Source of the DNA: an uncultured Lachnospiraceae bacterium
GTDB taxonomy: Bacteria; Bacillota; Clostridia; Lachnospirales; Lachnospiraceae
Assembly: GCA_910577765.1 (NCBI GenBank)
Contig: CAJTOV010000012.1
Span: 1-45,108 of the forward strand
Reading direction: 5' to 3'
Length of the DNA: 45,108 bases
Below are positions 42,730 through 45,108 of this stretch, one piece after another (positions within the stretch are counted from its first letter, which is position 1; every line of letters starts with the position of its first letter). A model generated the notes under the pieces. The model was given only the letters and a program-made list of their open reading frames with translations. It was not told where the DNA came from and ran no database searches. Both the position numbers and the translations under genes were made by a program.

Positions 42730-42759
42730 AGCCTGGAGACTTTGGTTTCCAGGCTTTTT
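42730..42759 (+). terminator. Rho-independent terminator after rpsR
   Basis: AGCCTGGA-N10-TCCAGGCT followed by TTTT. Confidence 0.9.
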
Positions 42760-42839
42760 CTATGTGGATTTTCACGGAATGGAAGCCGGAAAAGCGGGCA
42801 GAATAGAGATAACCGATGTACCAGGGAAAGGAGTACCAT

Positions 42840-43820
42840 ATGGAAGAGCAATACATGGCAACCCGGCACTCAGAAACGGATATCCGTTTCACAGACAGTA
42901 TCCCGGAGCTGCTGGGGGAGTTTCGCCGCTATCTGACGGACCGGGACAAGAAACCCAATACGGTGGAAAAATACCTCCGTGATGCAAAAAAATTTTTATC
43001 CTTCAGCCAGGGCCGGAACCTGGATCATACGGAAGTGGCCCGCTACCGGGAGCATCTGACAGAGATCTATGCCCCTGCCAGCGTCAATTCTATGCTGGCT
43101 GCCCTCAACGGATTTCTGGTGTTTCTTGGCCGGGAAGACTGCTGTGTCCAGGTGCTCCGGGTCCAGCGGGAGCTGTTCCGGGATGCCTCCAGGGATATGA
43201 CGGTGGAGGAATATTTCCGGCTGGTGAATCAGGCAGAGGCAGAAGGGAGCGTGCGTCTGTCCCATATGATCCAGACTATGGCTGGAAGCGGAATCCGGGT
43301 GGGGGAGCTGCCCTCCATTACCGTGGAGTCCCTGGACCAGAAAACCGTCTCCATCAACTCCAAAGGCAAACTGCGCCAGATTCTTCTGCCCAGGTCACTG
43401 GTGGAGAAGCTGCGGAAATACTGCCGCCAGATGGGAATAACATCCGGAAGTATCTTTGTAACCAGCAGCGGCAGGCCGGTGGACCGGCGCAACATCTGGA
43501 AGGAAATGAAAGACTTGTGCAGACGGGCCGGTGTGGAGGAAGGCAAGGTGTTTCCTCACAATCTGCGTCATCTCTTTGCCCGCTGCTTCTATGAGAAGGA
43601 AAAGGATATTGTCCGTCTGGCAGACTATCTGGGCCACAGCAGTGTGGAGACCACCCGCCGTTATACCATTACCAGTGAGATGGAGGCATGCAGAAAGACC
43701 CTGGAAATGGGACTTCTGGTGGAAACGGAAGTGGATTCCTTATGGGGCGGATGCCGGGATTTTCGTGGAGGCAGGGCCGGATGCAGGCACAAAAAAAGGA
43801 AGAGACGGACCACTGCATGA
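42840..43820 (+). CDS. Tyrosine recombinase, probable DNA invertase for the adjacent switch
   Basis: 326 residues. An N-terminal core-binding domain (RYLTDRDKKPNTVEKYLRDA) is followed by the catalytic domain with Arg in GSGIRVGELPS, a beta-hairpin Lys (NSKGKLRQ), His-x-x-Arg in PHNLRHLFARC, His in YLGHSSVE and nucleophile Tyr in TTRRYTIT. All catalytic residues are present. The start follows AAAGGAG by eight bases; an ATG eight codons earlier lacks a site. A basic tail (KKRKRRTTA) ends inside the left inverted repeat. There are no prophage genes nearby, and the position next to a bounded invertible segment suggests it flips that segment. Confidence 0.9.
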   Translation: MEEQYMATRHSETDIRFTDSIPELLGEFRRYLTDRDKKPNTVEKYLRDAKKFLSFSQGRNLDHTEVARYREHLTEIYAPASVNSMLAALNGFLVFLGREDCCVQVLRVQRELFRDASRDMTVEEYFRLVNQAEAEGSVRLSHMIQTMAGSGIRVGELPSITVESLDQKTVSINSKGKLRQILLPRSLVEKLRKYCRQMGITSGSIFVTSSGRPVDRRNIWKEMKDLCRRAGVEEGKVFPHNLRHLFARCFYEKEKDIVRLADYLGHSSVETTRRYTITSEMEACRKTLEMGLLVETEVDSLWGGCRDFRGGRAGCRHKKRKRRTTA

Positions 43821-43841
43821 CATAATATATGTTATGTCGTA
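43816..43841. repeat. Left inverted repeat of the invertible segment
   Basis: 26 bases that match the reverse complement of 44196-44221 at 24 positions. The site itself has the arm-spacer-arm form of a tyrosine recombinase target: GACATAA-TATATG-TTATGTC. It contains the recombinase stop codon. Confidence 0.85.
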
Positions 43842-43874
43842 CGGAACAGATACATAACGTTCTTCCTGATTTTG

Positions 43875-43903
43875 ATTATATACTTATTGGTTATAAAAAT
43901 CAA
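43875..43903 (-). promoter_or_regulatory. Promoter inside the invertible segment
   Basis: Minus strand TTGATT, 17-base spacer, TATAAT in AT-rich surroundings. It points toward the left inverted repeat and away from the downstream genes. Confidence 0.8.
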
Positions 43904-44036
43904 TGGATTTTTTGGGTTTTTTAGAAAAAGGTACTTTTTTCAGGCTGACACCGGACTGGTATCCGGGGTGAGTCTTTCTTGTAGTATCCCAAAGGGAAAT
44001 GAGGACAAGGGGCATGCCTGACAGAATGTGATTTTG

Positions 44037-44090
44037 GGGCACCCGGAACAGCCATGCAGGAAACTGCATGGCTTCCGGATGCCCTTTTTT
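44037..44090 (+). terminator. Strong terminator inside the invertible segment
   Basis: GGGCACCCGG...GCCATGCAG-GAAA-CTGCATGGC...CCGGATGCCC then TTTTTT. It blocks rightward read-through in the present orientation. Confidence 0.9.
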
Positions 44091-44195
44091 GTGTTTTTCT
44101 GGTGTCGTACTGGGGAAAAAACACTGCCATTGGGATTCCTGCCGGGCCGAAAAGGAGCCGGACCGGGGCAAAAGAATTTTCTGGGTACCCCATAA

Positions 44196-44221
44196 TACGA
44201 CACAACATATATTATGACATG
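44196..44221. repeat. Right inverted repeat of the invertible segment
   Basis: Reverse complement of 43816-43841 with two mismatches. It ends 47 bases before the GTG of the next gene. Confidence 0.85.
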
Positions 44222-44222
44222 A

Positions 44223-44246
44223 GGTAATTTCCGGAAGCAGATTACC
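44223..44246. promoter_or_regulatory. Dyad beside the right inverted repeat
   Basis: GGTAAT-N12-ATTACC, immediately outside the invertible segment and before the ribosome site. Possible binding site for an accessory or regulatory protein. Confidence 0.35.
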
Positions 44247-44268
44247 GGCAGAAAGGAGGGATCGGAAG

Positions 44269-44739
44269 GTGCCATTAGAAGAACCTGAACACCAGGGCGG
44301 ACAAGGCGGTAATACGACAGAGATGCTTATTCGTATTTACGGAAAAGAAAACCGGGAGTTTTATGGAGATATTGTCCACTGTCATCTGGAAAAACCGGTA
44401 CCCTACCGGGGCGCGGCAGAGCTGGTGCTGAAAATTGATGCCATCAGCCGCAGTCTGAATCCGGGGGTAGCAGAAAACCAATTCCGGAGTGTGCACAGAA
44501 GCGCCCGGGGAACCGGAAATACCCTGCCAAAAGAATACTGGAAGGGCGAAGCCGCAGCCATTCCGGCCAGGGTGACGGATACCATTTATCTTCAACTGGT
44601 AGGACGGCAGCATACCAGCATTCAGGGAAGAATCTGCGGCAGATTTACCGGGAGAAAGTACATCAGTTTCCGGAGTGCCCTGGAGCTGATTTTCCTTCTG
44701 ACGGAGGAGCCGTTGGCCAGAAGTCCGGATACTTCCTGA
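44269..44739 (+). CDS. Unknown protein, first gene behind the phase switch
   Basis: 156 residues from a GTG preceded by AAAGGAGGG. No signal peptide or membrane helix. Visible segments are TEMLIRIYGKENREFYGDIV, ELVLKIDAISRSLNP and FRSALELIFLLTEEP, a mixed alpha/beta profile. No family recognised. It lies between the switch and a secreted repeat protein, 131 bases before the latter, so it may regulate or help it. An ATG (MLIRIYG) lies 18 codons in, but no good ribosome site precedes it. Confidence 0.6.
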   Translation: MPLEEPEHQGGQGGNTTEMLIRIYGKENREFYGDIVHCHLEKPVPYRGAAELVLKIDAISRSLNPGVAENQFRSVHRSARGTGNTLPKEYWKGEAAAIPARVTDTIYLQLVGRQHTSIQGRICGRFTGRKYISFRSALELIFLLTEEPLARSPDTS

Positions 44740-44823
44740 ACCGCTGCGGCATTTGTGGGGCAGGAGGAGGAAACTGCTTTGTGACCCTTTGTAATACGGA
44801 AAAAGGGGCAGATGGGAGCACTG

Positions 44824-44843
44824 GTGCAGCGATGTACTGGCCG
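44824..44843. repeat. Short family 1 relic
   Basis: GTGCAGCGATGTACTGGCCG differs from the repeat end at 19-37 by two or three bases. It lies just before the ribosome site of the secreted protein. Confidence 0.4.
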
Positions 44844-44870
44844 TGTATCCCGGCATAGAAAGGAAAGGCT

Positions 44871-45108
44871 ATGAAAAAGGGTAATGGGAAAAACAGCAAA
44901 TATTTAGTCCGGCGGGGCTTTGCACTGCTTCTTGCTGTGGCAGTGAGCATGAATATGCTGTCCCTGACGGCATTCGCCGGCGACCTGGGGTCTGACAGCG
45001 TGGAGAGCAGCAGCTCCGGCGGAAGCGACAGCTCGGACAGCGGAAGCAGCAGTTCCGGCGGAAGTGACAGCTCGGACAGCGGAAGCAGCAGCTCCGGCGG
45101 AAGTGACA
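44871..45108 (+). CDS. Secreted Ser/Gly/Asp-repeat surface protein (cut by window end)
   Basis: The first 79 codons are seen. A basic start (MKKGNGKNSKYLVRRG), a hydrophobic core (FALLLAVAVSMNMLSL) and a TAFA cleavage site form a signal peptide of about 36 residues. A 13-residue repeat SSSSGGSDSSDSG then begins. It resembles low-complexity stalk regions of adhesins and other wall proteins; the functional domain and any anchor lie beyond the window. The ribosome site is AAAGGAAAGG. It lies downstream of the invertible promoter, so production is probably ON/OFF. Confidence 0.8.
   Translation, partial: MKKGNGKNSKYLVRRGFALLLAVAVSMNMLSLTAFAGDLGSDSVESSSSGGSDSSDSGSSSSGGSDSSDSGSSSSGGSD
45006..45108 (+). 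repeat. 39-base tandem repeat in the secreted protein gene
   Basis: Units at 45006-45044 and 45045-45083 and a third begun at 45084 are nearly identical and encode 13 residues each. Copy number could vary by slippage. Confidence 0.9.

Larger units (their letters stand above)
43816..44221. other. Invertible promoter segment (phase switch), seen in the OFF orientation
   Basis: A 406-base region bounded by 26-base inverted repeats, next to a tyrosine recombinase. Inside are a strong promoter pointing left (43875-43903) and a strong terminator facing right (44037-44090). As sequenced, no transcription would enter the genes at 44269 and 44871. Inversion would place the promoter about 100 bases before the GTG at 44269, pointing at it. 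Confidence 0.82.

Noticed and set aside
42840..43820. Tyrosine recombinase as a prophage or ICE integrase
   Set aside because: No tRNA attachment site, excisionase or phage genes lie nearby, while a matching inverted-repeat pair begins at its stop codon.
43884..44171. Minus-strand open frames within the invertible segment
   Set aside because: They overlap the promoter and terminator, lack ribosome sites and read as unlikely proteins.
45006..45108. CRISPR-like direct repeats
   Set aside because: The 39-base units are contiguous, in frame and encode a 13-residue protein repeat with no spacers.

Overview
The window reads as a chromosomal segment of a gut-type Lachnospiraceae (Clostridium/Enterocloster/Hungatella-like Firmicute). 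This rests on strong AGGAGG-type ribosome sites, TTGACA/TATAAT promoters, a tryptophan T-box, the DUF951-rpsF-ssb-rpsR block, DUF4317 and DUF4230 genes, and a bile-salt-hydrolase-family gene. The genus is inferred only. No rRNA, tRNA or CRISPR array was seen. Most genes look moderately GC-rich; the two defence-like blocks (about 6.1-7.9 kb and 9.9-16.4 kb) look clearly more AT-rich, which suggests acquisition.

Layout. 0-6 kb: a YitT-bile-salt-hydrolase-like operon, a B3/B4-domain gene, a decayed DUF554 gene opposite a LysR regulator, and a TrpB2-type enzyme behind a Trp-specific T-box leader that carries a repeat insertion. 6.1-8 kb: an overlapping AAA ATPase/TOPRIM pair (split OLD-like, probable anti-phage). 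8.2-9.7 kb: a Lon-like AAA+ ATPase without a protease domain. 9.9-16.4 kb: a tight four-gene operon (HD+RyR, TIR+tandem repeat, PD-(D/E)XK nuclease, two-TM Rossmann+RyR) that looks like a multi-effector immune system. 16.9-22.5 kb: a sulfur cluster (cystine/dicarboxylate symporter, CoA-disulfide reductase-rhodanese, MalY-type C-S lyase) opposite a MarR gene whose leader holds a 165-bp MITE. 22.6-32.3 kb: a seven-gene peptide uptake and degradation operon (oppB, oppC, oppD, oppF, binding protein, pepV, pepC). Its binding protein appears circularly permuted and both permeases carry long extra N-terminal membrane regions. 32.5-33.6 kb: a palindromic MITE abutting a headless serine recombinase. 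33.8-41.5 kb: small membrane protein, MATE exporter, DUF4317, membrane protein/DUF4230 pair, a probable frameshift gene, DUF2156, sirtuin and DUF951. 41.5-42.8 kb: rpsF-ssb-rpsR.

42.8-45.1 kb: a tyrosine recombinase followed directly by a 406-bp segment bounded by 26-bp inverted repeats. The segment contains a strong promoter pointing leftward and a terminator facing rightward. Beyond it are a GTG-started gene of unknown function and a secreted Ser/Gly/Asp repeat protein cut by the window end. This has the anatomy of a phase-variation switch, seen here in the OFF orientation.

The window is also peppered with short palindromic repeats of at least three families. Several sit exactly at the 3' ends of genes and overlap or supply the stop codon.
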